A DNA stretch of 18,785 nt from CAYOEJ01 sp964403015 (GCA_964403015.1 CAYOEJ010000029.1:1-18785); one strand, 5' to 3'; shown: positions 1 to 7,067, counted from the stretch's first letter. Numbers and translations: made by a program. Notes: generated from the sequence alone by a model not told the origin.

Positions 1-621
1 GACATCTACGCACACATCTCCCATCGAGATCGCATGCACGACGTGATCAAGGGTATCGATGCGGCTCTTGAAGCTGGCCTTTCACCCGTGAAAGTCAACG
101 CGGTTGCCATGCGAGGCGTCAATGAAGAAGGTCTGCGTGATCTCCTTCGTTTCTGCCTCCAGCGCGGCCTCCAGCTTCGCATCATCGAGCACATGCCCCT
201 TGGGCCACGTGAAACATGGACCCGCGAGCGAATGGTGCCAGCCGATGAGGTTCTCGAGATTCTCGGCAGCGAATTCTCCCTCACACCAACTGTGAACAAA
301 GATACGCACGCACCTGCCAAGCTCTGGGAGGTTGCCGAGGGCGTGGATCACCCGGCAGGGTCCGTTGGCATCATCGCTTCGGTCAGCAAGCCGTTCTGCG
401 CGGACTGTGACCGCACACGCCTTACAGCCGACGGCCAGATTCGCAGCTGTCTTTTTGCCAATGAGGAGACTGACCTGCGCGCCGCCCTGCGCTCGGATGC
501 CACCGATGCCGCTATCGCACGCATCTGGGCAGACGCCATGTCAAAGAAGAAGGCCGGCCATGGAATCGACGATCCGTCGTTTGTCCAGCCCGATCGCTAC
601 ATGAGCGAAATCGGCGGTTAA
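1..621 (+). CDS. moaA: GTP 3',8-cyclase MoaA, 3' part (start lies left of the window)
   Basis: Radical-SAM enzyme that converts GTP to 3',8-cyclo-GTP, the first step of molybdenum cofactor synthesis, in the cytoplasm. The open frame runs from base 1 without a start, so the N-terminal CxxxCxxC radical-SAM cluster is outside the window; about 206 C-terminal residues are visible. The second, C-terminal Fe-S cluster is clear: FCADCDRTR followed by a third Cys in RSCLF (about bases 397-453). The protein ends in SEIGG, the Gly-Gly tail typical of MoaA. The preceding stretch VNAVAMRGVNEEGLRDLL and the IEHMPLG segment also match the family. The gene converges on moaE, with 46 nt between the two stops. 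Only a weak 5-bp stem (CCGCG/CGCGG, 623-638) lies between them, so there is no obvious strong terminator. Identity is secure; only its 5' half is unseen. Confidence 0.95.
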   Translation, partial: DIYAHISHRDRMHDVIKGIDAALEAGLSPVKVNAVAMRGVNEEGLRDLLRFCLQRGLQLRIIEHMPLGPRETWTRERMVPADEVLEILGSEFSLTPTVNKDTHAPAKLWEVAEGVDHPAGSVGIIASVSKPFCADCDRTRLTADGQIRSCLFANEETDLRAALRSDATDAAIARIWADAMSKKKAGHGIDDPSFVQPDRYMSEIGG

Positions 622-667
622 GCCGCGAAGCACCGCGGAACTCGCCAGTGACGTTGCCGCGTACCCT

Positions 668-1099
668 CTAGGCCGAGCCCACCCACTCGTCGGTACCGTC
701 TGTAAATACTTGGCGCTTCCACACGGGAAGCTTGTCCTTGACCGTGTCAACAACATCCTGAATTGCCGCGAACGATTCGGCGCGGTGTGCGCTTGAGACC
801 GCTGCCACCATGGCCAGATCACCGATGTCCAAGACTCCCACGCGGTGAATCACTGACACTCGGCAATCTGGGTGACGCTCGGCAATTTCTAAAGCAACCT
901 CGGCAACCACGTCTGCCGCAGACGGATGGCAACTGTATTCAATACCGGTGACTCCGCGACCGTCGTCGTGATTGCGAACAATTCCCTCAAAAACTACAAG
1001 CGCACCAGCGGTATCCACCCGCACCGAATCAGCGATTTCTTGCGTGTTTAGTGCGGTGTCTTGTACTCCGGTCAGAATTACTCGATCGAGTGCTGTCAC
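668..1099 (-). CDS. moaE: Molybdopterin synthase catalytic subunit MoaE
   Basis: Large subunit of molybdopterin synthase. It transfers sulfur from thiocarboxylated MoaD onto cyclic pyranopterin monophosphate to make molybdopterin. The frame is open further upstream, but the start chosen is GTG at 1099, because GAGGAGA lies 4 nt upstream (1104-1110) and the resulting 143 residues match the usual MoaE length. Family hallmarks are FEGIVRNHDDGRGV (residues 37-50), the IEYSCHP segment, HRVG near residue 85, and KDKLPVWKR, where K121 and K128 correspond to the two catalytic lysines of E. coli MoaE (K119, K126). It lies opposite to moaA and moaC and is divergent from moaC across 60 nt, so it is transcribed separately from the rest of the Moco genes. 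Its partner MoaD is encoded about 11 kb away at 12060-12323. Confidence 0.95.
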   Translation of the reverse strand: MTALDRVILTGVQDTALNTQEIADSVRVDTAGALVVFEGIVRNHDDGRGVTGIEYSCHPSAADVVAEVALEIAERHPDCRVSVIHRVGVLDIGDLAMVAAVSSAHRAESFAAIQDVVDTVKDKLPVWKRQVFTDGTDEWVGSA

Positions 1100-1135
1100 G
1101 ACGTCTCCTCGGTGTTGGGAACTACGAAAACACAC

Positions 1136-1141
1136 TAGCAT
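1136..1141 (+). promoter_or_regulatory. Candidate -10 box of moaC in the moaE/moaC divergent spacer
   Basis: TAGCAT (TANNNT form) sits 18 nt before the moaC ATG, leaving room for the AGGAGG ribosome site at about 1150. On the other strand TAGTGT (1132-1137) could serve moaE. The two candidate -10 boxes overlap, so the genes would compete for polymerase in a 60-nt spacer. No convincing -35 element is visible. Called by eye only. Confidence 0.35.
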
Positions 1142-1159
1142 GGCTGGTAGGAGGTCCCG

Positions 1160-1708
1160 ATGACTGATATTAAACTCCCGCACCTCAATGCCGACGGCAA
1201 GGTGTGGATGGTCGATGTAACCGAGAAGGTACCAACGGTTCGAGCCGCGAGCGCCCAGGCGAAAGTGACGTGCTCGCCCGAAATTATGGTGGCCCTGCGT
1301 GAAGGCCGAGTGCCGAAGGGCGACGTTCTCGCGGTTGCACGCGTGGCAGGTATCGCTGCTGCGAAGAAGGTTCCCGATCTGCTCCCGCTCGCGCACACCA
1401 TTGGCGTTCACGGCGCTGAGGTCGAAGTAACGCTTGCCTCAGACCACGTCCTCATCGAGACCACCGTTCGTACCGCCGATCGCACCGGCGTGGAAATGGA
1501 GGCTCTCACCGCGGCGACCGTTGCTGGACTAACCGTGGTTGACATGGTGAAGGGTGTTGATCGCTCTGCAGCTATCACTGAATGCTTGATAACGCGCAAG
1601 TCAGGCGGGCGTTCCGGTGATTGGGTTCGCCCTGGGTTCGAGGCCACGTCCAATGCGACATCTGGGGCTGTTTCTTTTGACACCACGACTGCGGAGGCCA
1701 CCAAATGA
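1160..1708 (+). CDS. moaC: Cyclic pyranopterin monophosphate synthase MoaC
   Basis: Converts 3',8-cyclo-GTP (the MoaA product) to cyclic pyranopterin monophosphate. The protein has 182 residues, slightly longer than the usual ~160 because of a C-terminal Ser/Thr/Ala-rich tail after residue ~150. Visible signatures are MVDVTEK near residue 17, GDVLAVARVAGIAAAKK, GVEMEALTAATVAGLTVVDMVKGVD and the KSGGRSGDW end. The usual LCHP segment reads LLPLAHTIG here: the active-site His is kept, but Cys and Pro are replaced by Ala and Thr. I recall similar AHx versions in Arthrobacter-like actinobacteria, so this is probably a lineage form. The start ATG has GGAGG 5-6 nt upstream. Its stop overlaps the moeA start (ATGA, 4 nt), so moaC and moeA are translationally coupled. 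Confidence 0.95.
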   Translation: MTDIKLPHLNADGKVWMVDVTEKVPTVRAASAQAKVTCSPEIMVALREGRVPKGDVLAVARVAGIAAAKKVPDLLPLAHTIGVHGAEVEVTLASDHVLIETTVRTADRTGVEMEALTAATVAGLTVVDMVKGVDRSAAITECLITRKSGGRSGDWVRPGFEATSNATSGAVSFDTTTAEATK

Positions 1709-2934
1709 CGCCCGAAGAGTATCGCGACCTCATCTTCAGTCACCTCAATCCATCGCGCCTTCGCACCGAAATTGTCTCACTTTCGGACGCGCACGGACGT
1801 ACGCTGGCCACCGACGTCGTCGCCAAGTTTGCAGTCCCACCCTTTAACAACTCAAGCATGGACGGCTTCGCGGTTCGGACCGATGATTTCGCGGGCGACG
1901 GGCCTTGGACTTTCGATGTGAGTAGCGACATCGCCGCGGGCACCGCACCGGACGACGACGGNNNNNNNNNNNNNNNNNNNNNNNNNNNNNNNNNNNNNNN
2001 NNNNNNNNNNNNNNNNNNNNNNNNNNNNNNNNNNNNNNNNNNNNNNNNNNNNNNNNNNNNNGCCTCGGCCGCGCCAGCTACGGTGACCATCAACGTCTCT
2101 CCGGAGCGTGGGCAAAACGTCCGGCACGCGGGCGAAGACATTAAGGCTGGCGAACCCGCCATTGCCGCAGGAAAGCAGCTCAACGCTCGCACGCTCTCTT
2201 CACTGGCATCGCTGGGTTATGGCGAGGTCGAGGTCTCAAAGCGCCCTCGTGTGGCGGTTCTTGCCACCGGCGAGGAACTGGTAGCGCCCGGCGAAGAGCT
2301 CTCGCCCGGTCAGATTCCCGATTCCAACTCAACACTGCTCGCCGGGCTCGTGAACGAGGCGGGCGGCGAGGCCATCATCGCTCGCACGGTCGCGGATACC
2401 GCCGAAGCATTTGGCGAAGCCATCGCGGCAGTTGCTCGGGAAGTCGATCTCATCGTGACCTCCGGCGGAGTCTCGATGGGAGCCTTCGATCCGGTCAAAG
2501 AGCACGGCCTTGAGCACGGGTGGACATTCGAGACGGTTGCCATGCAGCCGGGCAAGCCTCAGGGGCACGGCACGGTTGACGACGACGGTCGGTCCGTTGG
2601 CGTCATCTGCCTACCAGGAAACCCGGTGTCCGTAGCCGTATCGTTCATGCTCTTCGTCCGGCCAGTCATCGAAGCAATGCTGGGTGCACACCGTGAATGG
2701 CGGGTGACCACTGCTCGGGCGGGCGCATCATGGACCTCACCTGGAGGGCGCCGCCAGCACATTGCTGCCAAAATCGTATCGACTGGAGACGGGGTCGAAG
2801 TCGTTCCTATCCACACCCTAGGTTCGGGCTCCCACCTCGTTGCCGCGCTCCACGCGGCTGACGTGTTCGCCGTCGTTGGAGAGGACGTTACCGAGGTACA
2901 CCCAGGCGACGTCGTGGGGGTACTCGAGCTCTAG
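1705..2934 (+). CDS. moeA: Molybdopterin molybdenumtransferase MoeA (interrupted by a 100-N gap)
   Basis: Inserts molybdate into adenylylated molybdopterin to give Moco. The 409-residue frame is of normal MoeA length and stays open across the gap at 1962-2061, which hides 33-34 residues. By alignment from memory with E. coli MoeA, the hidden part would carry the RIMTGAPVP-type motif. Visible hallmarks are PPFNNSSMDGFAVR (residues ~49-62), GQNVRHAGEDIKAGE after the gap, the MoCF signature TSGGVSMG (252-259), MQPGKPQGHG, and LPGNPVS (from residue 303). The C-terminal barrel domain follows, to the end. The ATG lies inside the moaC stop, with GGAGG about 7 nt upstream. The gene converges on mogA with 51 nt between stops. 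The gap prevents confirming the middle of domain II. Confidence 0.93.
   Translation: MTPEEYRDLIFSHLNPSRLRTEIVSLSDAHGRTLATDVVAKFAVPPFNNSSMDGFAVRTDDFAGDGPWTFDVSSDIAAGTAPDDDXXXXXXXXXXXXXXXXXXXXXXXXXXXXXXXXXXASAAPATVTINVSPERGQNVRHAGEDIKAGEPAIAAGKQLNARTLSSLASLGYGEVEVSKRPRVAVLATGEELVAPGEELSPGQIPDSNSTLLAGLVNEAGGEAIIARTVADTAEAFGEAIAAVAREVDLIVTSGGVSMGAFDPVKEHGLEHGWTFETVAMQPGKPQGHGTVDDDGRSVGVICLPGNPVSVAVSFMLFVRPVIEAMLGAHREWRVTTARAGASWTSPGGRRQHIAAKIVSTGDGVEVVPIHTLGSGSHLVAALHAADVFAVVGEDVTEVHPGDVVGVLEL
1962..2061. other. Assembly gap or masked stretch of exactly 100 N
   Basis: One hundred consecutive N inside moeA. The moeA frame is preserved from one side to the other, and the number of residues it spans is close to that expected from E. 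coli MoeA (about 50 versus 43 between the flanking anchor points). The true length may therefore be near 100, although 100 is also a common placeholder. Confidence 0.98.
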
Positions 2935-2985
2935 GGGTTTTTCGCCAAGGATCGGAAGGACGCGGGCGCCACGGGCAACGGCCTA

Positions 2986-3489
2986 CTATTTCGGCAGGTC
3001 GTGGTCGCCACCCTTCATCTGGTCGATGGCGTGCTCAAGAAGTGGGATGACAACGTTGAGCGCGTCCTTGACGCCGTTGACCGAGCCCGGCGCATTGACA
3101 ATGAGGGTGCGATTCTTTCCTGAGACGAGCACGCCTGCCCGTCCACGCGACAACATCGCGCCCGGGATTCCCTTCTTGATGCCTTCAAAACGAATAGCTT
3201 CAGCGATGCCGGGAATGTCAAAACGGAGCAGGGGATCCATCGCGCGAGCCGTGTAATCGCGCGGAGAAATGCCGGTGCCGCCCGTGGTGAGAACGAAATC
3301 AATGCCGTCATAGGAGAGGGTCTGAACGGTCTCCGCGATGTCGCGGACATCGTCAGCAACAACCGCGGTTTCGAGTACCTTGACGCCCGCTTCCTCCAAG
3401 ATTTTCTTGGCGGTGGGACCCGACAGGTCTTCATATTCACCGCGGGACGCACGGTCGGAAATGGTGATGACGCTTGCTGTGATATCCAT
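2986..3489 (-). CDS. mog: Molybdopterin adenylyltransferase, MogA/MoaB family
   Basis: Adenylates molybdopterin so that MoeA can insert molybdate. The protein has 167 residues, a normal single-domain MoCF protein. Signatures are SVITISDRASRGEYEDLSGP at the N terminus, LTTGGTGISPRD (about residues 67-78), the acidic EAIRFEGIKKG segment, and NAPGSVNGVKDAL near the end. The start ATG at 3489 has no good Shine-Dalgarno at the usual distance. Instead TAGGAT (3496-3501 on the - strand) lies exactly 6 nt upstream, which fits a leaderless mRNA. The gene is divergent from modA across 178 nt and convergent with moeA. MogA and MoaB members cannot be told apart from sequence alone; the role is the same. 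Confidence 0.92.
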   Translation of the reverse strand: MDITASVITISDRASRGEYEDLSGPTAKKILEEAGVKVLETAVVADDVRDIAETVQTLSYDGIDFVLTTGGTGISPRDYTARAMDPLLRFDIPGIAEAIRFEGIKKGIPGAMLSRGRAGVLVSGKNRTLIVNAPGSVNGVKDALNVVIPLLEHAIDQMKGGDHDLPK

Positions 3490-3495
3490 GTTTCG

Positions 3496-3501
3496 ATCCT
3501 A
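3496..3501 (-). promoter_or_regulatory. -10 box TAGGAT of mog, leaderless spacing
   Basis: TAGGAT on the - strand is followed by 6 nt and then the mog ATG. A transcript starting 6-7 nt after the box would begin at or next to the start codon. No clear -35 box is seen. Confidence 0.5.
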
Positions 3502-3542
3502 CTTGTTCGCTGCAATAAGTCACGAACTGACCAGAAAGTGGT

Positions 3543-3560
3543 AAGCGTATAGCCACGCTT
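3543..3560. promoter_or_regulatory. Inverted repeat between mog and modA, possible operator
   Basis: AAGCGT-ATAGCC-ACGCTT is a perfect 6-bp inverted repeat with a 6-nt spacer, an 18-bp operator-like shape. It lies in the only shared upstream region of mog and modA, about 54 bp from the mog start and 107 bp from the modA start. By position it could bind a molybdate- or stress-responsive regulator. It is not a recognisable ModE box, and no regulator gene is next to it. The other bases of the 178-nt spacer show nothing else clear. Confidence 0.3.
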
Positions 3561-3655
3561 GACGTAAAGCTACCGAATCTCCGATACGGCGCTCATTACC
3601 TATCGGCAGGGTGTTGCCCACTGTCCCCGCAGGCGGCGGTCTGTTCCCGCGCTGG

Positions 3656-3661
3656 TAATAT
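3656..3661 (+). promoter_or_regulatory. Extended -10 box TGGTAATAT of modA, leaderless spacing
   Basis: TAATAT, preceded by TG and one base (extended -10), ends 6 nt before the modA ATG. The purine run GAGG in those 6 nt is only 1 nt from the ATG, too close for a normal ribosome site. This favours a leaderless transcript. Confidence 0.5.
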
Positions 3662-3667
3662 CGAGGC

Positions 3668-4432
3668 ATGTTCAGGCGCAAGATTGCCACTCTCACCGTA
3701 GGCGCATCGCTTTTATTTGGCGTTGCAAGCTGCGCATCGCAAACCTCCGACGACTCAGACTCCTCCGCAGAGCTCACAGTCTTCGCGGCGGCCTCACTTT
3801 CCCTCGCGTTTGAAGATATCGGCGAACAGTTCGCCAAACAGCATCCAGACGCGAGTGTTAACTTTTCTTACGCCGGATCCTCATCGCTGGTGTCTCAGAT
3901 AGATGCGGGCGCCCCCGCCGACGTTTTCGCTTCCGCTGACGAACAGAACATGGCCAAGGCTGCCGACCACGTCCCCGATCCGGTCGTCTTCACAGAAAAT
4001 ACGCTGCGTCTCGTCGTACCGACTGGCAATCCCGCCGGTATCGAATCCCTTTCTGACCTTGACGGCGCCAAACTGGTCGTGTGCGCACCACAAGTGCCTT
4101 GCGGCCGCGTCACGGGCGAACTCGAGGCTGCGCTCGACTTAAATTTGGATCCGGTATCCGAAGAGCAATCCGTTACCGACGTACGTACCAAAGTTGAGAT
4201 TGGCGAAGCCGACGCCGGATTCGTTTACGTGACTGACGCGGTTGCCGCCTCAGACAAGCTGGAGGTCATCGACATCGACGGCGTGGACTCCGTTTCCACC
4301 AAATACATGATTGGAATGGTTTCCAGCGCACAGAACAAGGAACTCGCGCAGGCTTTTATCGACATTGTCATGTCCGAGGAGGGGCAGGATATTCTTGCCG
4401 AGTACGGCTTCGATAGCGGTGTTGCACATTGA
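3668..4432 (+). CDS. modA: Molybdate-binding lipoprotein ModA
   Basis: Substrate-binding protein of the molybdate ABC importer, anchored on the outer face of the membrane. The 254 residues start with a lipoprotein signal peptide: MFRRK, a hydrophobic core and the lipobox VASC, which gives the mature N terminus at C22. A short Ser/Asp-rich linker follows. The ModA fold is shown by LTVFAAASLSLAFEDIG (~35-51), FSYAGSSSLVSQIDAGAPADVFASAD, the FTENTLRLVVPTGNP segment, and GEADAGFVYVTDA. These include the small-residue and Ser/Tyr positions that hold the oxyanion in family members. The start is supported by the signal peptide and by the -10 box 6 nt upstream. Its TGA overlaps the TTG start of modBC by 4 nt, so the two form one operon. 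Confidence 0.95.
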   Translation: MFRRKIATLTVGASLLFGVASCASQTSDDSDSSAELTVFAAASLSLAFEDIGEQFAKQHPDASVNFSYAGSSSLVSQIDAGAPADVFASADEQNMAKAADHVPDPVVFTENTLRLVVPTGNPAGIESLSDLDGAKLVVCAPQVPCGRVTGELEAALDLNLDPVSEEQSVTDVRTKVEIGEADAGFVYVTDAVAASDKLEVIDIDGVDSVSTKYMIGMVSSAQNKELAQAFIDIVMSEEGQDILAEYGFDSGVAH

Positions 4433-6057
4433 GGAACCAGCTTCAGGCGATCCCGCGATGGTTTTGGCTGCCGGCTCTCCTTGGAGTCGTCTTCCTGGTG
4501 TTGCCGCTTCTCGGAATGGCCTCAAGGGTTCCTTGGACCGATCTGGGCGGCATTCTCACATCCGAAGCCGCTATCGACGCCGTGTGGCTATCTCTTCGAA
4601 CATGCGTCATTTCTACAATCATCTGCGCAGTTCTCGGAACGCCGCTAGCCCTCATTCTCGCGCGAGCCTCCGAAGCCTCTTGTCGTCCCCGCTGGCTCAC
4701 ACCGCTGCGGTCATTTGTACTCGTCCCACTGGTCATGCCGCCGGTCGTTGCAGGTCTTGCCCTGCTTACCACCTTCGGACGCCAAGGGCTGCTCGGCTCG
4801 AGCTTCGACGCTCTAGGCCTCACGATTCCCTTTACAACCATCGCGGTGGTGCTGGCGCAAGTCTTCGTGTCGCTGCCCTACCTCGTCATGACGGTCGAAA
4901 CAGCAGCAAAAGCCGCGGGCTCCGAACTCGAACACGCAGCCCAATCACTCGGGGCGAATAGATGGGTTCAGTTCTCCCGCATTACGCTCCCACTCTTGGG
5001 TCCGTCGCTGGCCTCGGGAGCAGCCCTCTCCTTCGCACGATCACTCGGCGAGTTTGGCGCCACCATCACCTTCGCCGGCTCACTTCAGGGAACAACACGC
5101 ACCCTCCCCCTTGAGGTCTACCTCCAACGTGAGCAGGACACTGATACCGCGCTTGCTTTAAGCCTTGTTCTCATCGTGATCGCCCTCCTCTTGACGGCGT
5201 TGACCACAGTGTTGGAATACCGGAATCAACGTCGGTTTAGACTTCCGGACAATCATGCGGATGCAGAACCGTCCAGCGTCTCTTCTCTGCCCGTTCCGGC
5301 TACCATCTCCAGCGATCGCCCCGAGGCCCCCGCTACCGAGGGAACTCACTGGCAGGTCAGTGCACGGGTACCCGAACGCGGGGTCGATCTCGGCCTCACC
5401 GGAGATCCTGGAGAAACTCTCGCGATTATCGGGCCGAACGGCGCCGGCAAGTCGACGGTGCTGCGGCTCCTCGCAGGCGACCTCGTCAGCTCCGAATCGA
5501 CAGTGACAACCCCGTCTCCGATCGGCTTCCTCGACCAGTCACCCTCGCTCTTTCCGCACATGTCAGTGCTCGAGAATGTCGCGTTTGGTCCGCGCTGCCA
5601 CGGCGCAACACCGGAGGAAGCCAAGGCTCGGGCGGAGCAAGAACTCGTGGCCGTCGGACTTAGTGATCTCAAGAATGAGGCTCCCTGGCGCCTGTCGGGT
5701 GGTCAAGCGCAACGCGTAGCGCTTGCACGCCTGCTTGCCGTGGATCCCCAGCTCCTTCTCCTCGACGAACCTTTTGCAGCCCTCGACAAAGCCGCCGCCT
5801 CCCACCTGCGGAACATCGTTGCCGGTAGAACCGCCGGAAAAGTAAGTACCGTTGTCGTCACACACGACTTGACCGACATCGTGGTTCTCGCCGANNNNNN
5901 NNNNNNNNNNNNNNNNNNNNNNNNNNNNNNNNNNNNNNNNNNNNNNNNNNNNNNNNNNNNNNNNNNNNNNNNNNNNNNNNNNNNNNNNNNNNNNACCGAC
6001 CTTTGGGCCGAGGTAAAAGCGATGCAGGTATACCTCATCGCGGCACGCCGGGGCTAG
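4429..6057 (+). CDS. modB-modC fusion: Fused molybdate ABC transporter permease-ATPase ModB-ModC (100-N gap near the end)
   Basis: One 542-residue chain carries both the channel and the engine of the molybdate importer. Residues ~10-270 are the ModB permease. They contain hydrophobic segments and an EAA-like loop (HAAQSLGANRWVQFSRITLP), then EFGATITFAGSLQGTTRTLP, which is typical of ModB. A hydrophilic linker (~272-305) joins an ABC ATPase with Walker A GPNGAGKST (335-343), Q-loop near FLDQSPSLFP, signature LSGGQ (422-426), Walker B LLLLDE (ending at E447) and H-loop H479. The start is a TTG at 4429 inside the modA stop; no better start exists before the first membrane segment. Only 20 residues follow the gap, so no C-terminal TOBE molybdate domain is visible. 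Because the gap length is uncertain, the C terminus and its frame are not reliable. Confidence 0.9.
   Translation: MRNQLQAIPRWFWLPALLGVVFLVLPLLGMASRVPWTDLGGILTSEAAIDAVWLSLRTCVISTIICAVLGTPLALILARASEASCRPRWLTPLRSFVLVPLVMPPVVAGLALLTTFGRQGLLGSSFDALGLTIPFTTIAVVLAQVFVSLPYLVMTVETAAKAAGSELEHAAQSLGANRWVQFSRITLPLLGPSLASGAALSFARSLGEFGATITFAGSLQGTTRTLPLEVYLQREQDTDTALALSLVLIVIALLLTALTTVLEYRNQRRFRLPDNHADAEPSSVSSLPVPATISSDRPEAPATEGTHWQVSARVPERGVDLGLTGDPGETLAIIGPNGAGKSTVLRLLAGDLVSSESTVTTPSPIGFLDQSPSLFPHMSVLENVAFGPRCHGATPEEAKARAEQELVAVGLSDLKNEAPWRLSGGQAQRVALARLLAVDPQLLLLDEPFAALDKAAASHLRNIVAGRTAGKVSTVVVTHDLTDIVVLAXXXXXXXXXXXXXXXXXXXXXXXXXXXXXXXXXXTDLWAEVKAMQVYLIAARRG
5895..5994. other. Assembly gap or masked stretch of exactly 100 N
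   Basis: The second 100-N run lies just after the H-loop of the ModC part. The frame stays open across it and stops 63 nt later. The short tail beyond it (TDLWAEVKAMQVYLIAARRG) does not look like any part of a ModC I recognise, so the in-frame junction may be accidental. Confidence 0.98.
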
Positions 6058-6200
6058 GACCTAAAACACTCTCAAAGCGTAATCGTTGCAAGATTGTTGA
6101 TTTCTCAACGAAAATTGGCCATCCCACCGGCTGGCCCACATTAGAAAAGACACGGTTTAGCGCCAAATATTAGGCTCTAGCAGGTAATTGTCGGTATTGT

Positions 6201-6206
6201 TATAGC
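6201..6206 (+). promoter_or_regulatory. Candidate extended -10 box of the GlsB-family gene
   Basis: TGTTATAGC is an extended -10 (TGn plus TATAGC) about 66 nt before the small membrane protein gene. It lies in the 214-nt spacer after modBC (6058-6271). The spacer is AT-richer than the genes around it. It holds only weak short stems (GTTGA/TCAAC near 6100; GGCCA/TGGCC near 6125), so no convincing terminator for modBC is visible. Confidence 0.35.
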
Positions 6207-6271
6207 GTTCAGGTTTTGGGACAGCTCACCGCACTGTTGGGCGGCCACATGCCTGAGGATAGGAACTCAAC

Positions 6272-6550
6272 ATGGTAAACATTATCGGAACAATTATCTT
6301 CGGTGCCGTCATCGGCGTTCTTGCTCGCTTCTTCAAGCGTGGCGGAGAGAACATCTCGGTTCTCTGGACCGTCATTCTTGGTGTTGTTGGCGTTCTCGTC
6401 GGTAACGCACTTCTCGCACTCTTCGGCTACCCGTCAGATACCGCTGGCATTGACTGGATCCGCTGGCTCGTCTGCACCGTCTGTGCAATCGTTGCCATTG
6501 GCATCTTCATGGCGATGACTGGTCGTCGTGGCGGCCGTGGCCGCATCTGA
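6272..6550 (+). CDS. Small membrane protein, GlsB/YeaQ/YmgE (transglycosylase-associated) family
   Basis: The 92-residue protein consists of three hydrophobic helices: IIGTIIFGAVIGVLARFF near the N terminus, WTVILGVVGVLVGNALLALFG in the middle, and WLVCTVCAIVAIGIFMAM near the end. It finishes with a basic RRGGRGRI tail. Length, helix layout and the G-rich first helix ending in ARFF match the GlsB/YeaQ/YmgE family. Members are often stress-induced in bacteria, but the molecular role is unknown. AGGATAGGAA lies 6 nt upstream of the ATG as ribosome site. The gene is probably a single transcription unit, with hairpins just downstream. Confidence 0.85.
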   Translation: MVNIIGTIIFGAVIGVLARFFKRGGENISVLWTVILGVVGVLVGNALLALFGYPSDTAGIDWIRWLVCTVCAIVAIGIFMAMTGRRGGRGRI

Positions 6551-6565
6551 TCCTAGCGATCAGGA

Positions 6566-6594
6566 ATCGTGAGGCCCTAGAGGTCTAACACGAT
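6566..6594 (+). repeat. Stem-loop just after the GlsB-family gene
   Basis: ATCGTG-AGGCC pairs with GGTCT-CACGAT (11 pairs including one G-U, a 2-nt AA bulge on the 3' arm, loop CTAGA). It begins 16 nt after the stop. There is no T-run, so it may protect the mRNA 3' end or act together with the next hairpin rather than terminate on its own. Confidence 0.5.
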
Positions 6595-6613
6595 CAAAAC
6601 TAAATCACGCAGG

Positions 6614-6642
6614 AAGGGCCGGTGCGAAAGCACCGGTCCTTT
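6614..6642 (+). terminator. Rho-independent-like terminator after the GlsB-family gene
   Basis: AAGGGCCGGTGC pairs with GCACCGGTCCTT around a GAAA tetraloop: 12 pairs with one G-U (6614-6625 and 6630-6641). A short TTT end follows. It is GC-rich with a stable GNRA loop, and lies 63 nt after the stop codon. Confidence 0.75.
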
Positions 6643-6657
6643 CACGTCTACGTCATC

Positions 6658-6696
6658 TCGGTGCAGGTAATCGCGTTGTCGGTGCAGGTAATCGCG
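6658..6696. repeat. Two tandem copies of an 18-bp direct repeat
   Basis: TCGGTGCAGGTAATCGCG occurs at 6658-6675 and again at 6679-6696, exact in all 18 positions, with period 21 bp (two helix turns). It lies in the long non-coding stretch after the terminator. Such phasing suits a pair of protein binding sites, but it could equally be a recent local duplication. Confidence 0.85.
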
Positions 6697-6771
6697 GCAT
6701 AACGGCTTAAGGCTGGACTAAAGGCCAAGAACAACTGCTCCTGCGCACACACCATCTGCGGGCAAAATTAA

Positions 6772-6809
6772 GAGGTGGGCGGCCATCCACGCATTTGGCC
6801 GCCCACCTC
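6772..6809 (-). terminator. Long perfect hairpin, terminator-like on the - strand
   Basis: GAGGTGGGCGGCCA and TGGCCGCCCACCTC form a perfect 14-bp stem with a 10-nt loop. On the - strand it is followed by TTAATTTT, the T-rich tract expected of an intrinsic terminator. On the + strand no T-run follows. No - strand coding gene is visible to its right before 7080. Confidence 0.55.
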
Positions 6810-7067
6810 GGGCAGACAGTCAGAGCTTTATCGGTTAGAGATTGCACAAATTTCTCACAACCACTACTAACTGTCACTTATTTAATTTTCCGCAATCACA
6901 CATCTAGGAGTTTCCAGCGAATCGGAATGTCCTTCAGTGGTTACTATCCTGACACCGCAGTCTTAGGTTTCCATGCACCCTAACTGGGAATTGTCTGGAA
7001 GTTTTGTTTACCCTCCCGCTTTCCTATGTCCGCGCCAAAAGCCCCATGTTAAAAATTCTGCGTGACG

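Noticed and set aside
668..1411. A 247-residue reading of the moaE frame starting at 1411
   Set aside because: The first ~100 residues have no MoaE similarity and overlap moaC on the other strand. The GTG at 1099 has a good ribosome site and gives the normal MoaE length.
6795..6983. Short + strand frame (62 codons) in the non-coding stretch
   Set aside because: It starts inside the loop/3' arm of the long hairpin, lacks a ribosome site and has AT-rich, non-coding-like codon use.
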